A stretch of 5,987 nucleotides of DNA, taken from positions 1-5,987 of the forward strand of contig JAJYOQ010000262.1 of assembly GCA_021796135.1 (NCBI GenBank), given 5' to 3'. This DNA is from Bacteroidota bacterium. GTDB taxonomy: Bacteria > Bacteroidota > Ignavibacteria > Ignavibacteriales > Ignavibacteriaceae. Shown here in pieces: positions 4,894 to 5,987 of the stretch. Made by a program: the position numbers and the translations under genes. Under the pieces are notes generated by a model, which saw only the letters and a list, made by a program, of their open reading frames with translations, was not told the DNA's origin and did no database searches. Within the stretch, counting starts at the first letter, position 1. Each line of letters begins with the position of its first letter.

Positions 4894-5886
4894 ATGAATC
4901 ACAAAATTACAGAAAAGCAAGAAATTGTTGTAGGAATAGATATCGGGGGTACTAATACCGTCTTAGGCATAGTAGACCTTGAAAACCGGATTATTTTTGA
5001 AAATTCTTTTAAAACACTGCCTCAGAATGGTGTTGAAGATTTTTTTTACAGGCTTTCAGATATTATTAAGAAGGAATATTCTAATCTTGAAGAGAATTAT
5101 AATATAAGCGCTATTGGTATAGCAGCTCCAAGTGCTAATTATCGTACCGGAATGATTGAATCGCCTGCAAACTTAAAATGGGGAAATGTAAATCTTATAG
5201 AGAAAATGAAAATATATTTTGACTTACCGATTGCCGTGATAAATGACGCAAATGCTGCTGCAATTGGTGAACATACATTTGGAATAGCAAGGAATATGAA
5301 GAATTTTATTGTCCTAACACTTGGAACAGGATTAGGAAGCGGTATCTTTATTGAGGGTAATCTTCTCCAAGGAGAAAATGGTTTAGCTGGGGAATTAGGA
5401 CATACTATCGTTGATCCAGAAGGAAGACAATGTACTTGTGGACGCAAGGGTTGTCTTGAAACTTATGTTTCTGCGATAGGTATTAAAAGAAGTGTCTTTA
5501 GTTTTTTATGCAATTCAAATGATAAAAGCGAATTAAGAAATATTAGCTATAATGAACTTACCGGAAAAAAGATTAGTGAATTAGCGAGCAAAAATGATCC
5601 AATTGCTATTAAGTCGTTTAGTTATACAGGAGAAATATTTGGAAAAGCTTTAGCAAATGTAGTATCATATTTTAATCCGGAAGCAATTATCCTTTTTGGG
5701 GGACTTGCTGACTCGGATGCTTTGTTAATGGAACCTACAAATTTTTATTTTGAAAAACATTTGTTGAATGTTTATAAAGGAAAAGTAAAAATTCTTAAAT
5801 CAGAATTACAGAATGGAAAAGCAGCTGTTCTAGGTGCTTGCTCATTCGTTAGAGAAATAATGGCAAAGAATTCAATTGTCGTATAA
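4894..5886 (+). CDS. ROK family sugar kinase, probably glucokinase
   Basis: 330 residues, near the usual 300-330. The N-terminal phosphate loop is intact: GIDIGGTN (14-21, Asp16). Residues 91-100 (PANLKWGNVN) match the sugar-site region, INDANAAAIGE (116-126) holds the catalytic base Asp118, and LGTGLGSG (143-150) is the second phosphate-binding loop. The zinc site is GELGH (His170) with C180-x-C182-G-x2-G-C187-x-E189. The following ETYVSAIGIKR resembles the E-x3-SA-x-GI of bacterial ROK glucokinases more than that of N-acetylglucosamine kinases, and NPEAIILFGG (261-270) is the usual C-terminal motif. It would phosphorylate glucose or a similar hexose with ATP in the cytoplasm, feeding glycolysis. 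The start is chosen as the first ATG giving the family N-terminus; no SD site is visible. Its regulator and operator lie just upstream. The sugar is inferred, not proven. Confidence 0.92.
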   Translation: MNHKITEKQEIVVGIDIGGTNTVLGIVDLENRIIFENSFKTLPQNGVEDFFYRLSDIIKKEYSNLEENYNISAIGIAAPSANYRTGMIESPANLKWGNVNLIEKMKIYFDLPIAVINDANAAAIGEHTFGIARNMKNFIVLTLGTGLGSGIFIEGNLLQGENGLAGELGHTIVDPEGRQCTCGRKGCLETYVSAIGIKRSVFSFLCNSNDKSELRNISYNELTGKKISELASKNDPIAIKSFSYTGEIFGKALANVVSYFNPEAIILFGGLADSDALLMEPTNFYFEKHLLNVYKGKVKILKSELQNGKAAVLGACSFVREIMAKNSIVV

Positions 5887-5928
5887 TATTTGATATTTTA
5901 AAAGAAATTTAAAATAACTAAACTATCT

Positions 5929-5934
5929 AAGGAG
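5929..5934 (+). promoter_or_regulatory. Shine-Dalgarno site of the gene at the right edge
   Basis: AAGGAG lies 6 nt before the ATG at 5941. It is the main evidence that the last 47 bases are coding. Confidence 0.75.
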
Positions 5935-5940
5935 AATAAC

Positions 5941-5987
5941 ATGCGTAGATTTTTTACTGTCTTTAATTTGTTTTTCTACATAACCTA
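5941..5987 (+). CDS. Start of a probably exported protein (3' end outside window)
   Basis: Fifteen complete codons read MRRFFTVFNLFFYIT before the window ends. Two arginines followed by a hydrophobic run are the beginning of a signal peptide or a membrane anchor. The gene starts 54 bp after the kinase stop with a good SD site and no terminator between them, so it may be co-transcribed with the kinase. A secreted or outer-membrane sugar-uptake or glycoside-hydrolase product would fit the ROK context, but nothing in these codons identifies it. Confidence 0.65.
   Translation, partial: MRRFFTVFNLFFYIT

Noticed and set aside
3568..5886. Naming the pair nagC/nagK or mlc/glk
   Set aside because: ROK regulators and kinases are not separable by substrate from motifs alone, and no N-acetylglucosamine or transport genes are visible; the kinase resembles glucokinases only by its SAIGI-type motif.

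Overview
The window is AT-rich and gene-dense, and every gene I can support lies on the + strand. Several traits point to the Bacteroidota/Chlorobi/Ignavibacteria side of bacteria. The strongest is a two-cluster ferredoxin of the Chlorobium/Bacteroidota type, with C-x2-C-x8-C spacing in its second motif and a long insert between the clusters. Adjacent lemA and TPM-domain genes and mixed use of Shine-Dalgarno (SD) sites fit as well. The placement is inference; no rRNA or other phylogenetic marker is present.

Layout. (1) 2-1306: two consecutive genes for envelope proteins, the first cut by the window edge. Their C-terminal membrane domains share an IPG-x-G-x-[IV]-Y motif and align almost without gaps, so they look like tandem paralogues; the second also has a TPR-like N-terminal half. 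(2) 1439-2760: lemA followed 5 bp later by a secreted, membrane-anchored TPM-domain protein with a glycine-rich tail. (3) 2900-3232: a ferredoxin gene with its own leader and a clear rho-independent terminator (3274-3299). (4) 3301-3567: a 267-bp non-coding region with promoter-like elements and a dyad operator candidate. (5) 3568-4776 and 4894-5886: a ROK-family transcriptional repressor and a ROK-family sugar kinase, most like glucokinase. (6) 5941-end: the first codons of a further gene with a strong SD site and a signal-peptide-like start.

The best lead is in parts 4-5. A 23-bp imperfect palindrome (core AGTT-n-GTT-n5-AAC-n-AACT) upstream of the repressor recurs upstream of the kinase with 19 of 23 positions identical, and all four differences are A/G transitions. 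An AT-rich 12-bp flank is also shared, on opposite sides of the two copies. The simplest reading is a self-regulated sugar-sensing switch: the ROK repressor binds both sites and controls itself, the kinase and perhaps the gene after it. The parts belong to known families; the operator sequence and the regulon are what may be undescribed. I see no CRISPR array, insertion sequence, tRNA, rRNA or defence or phage genes.
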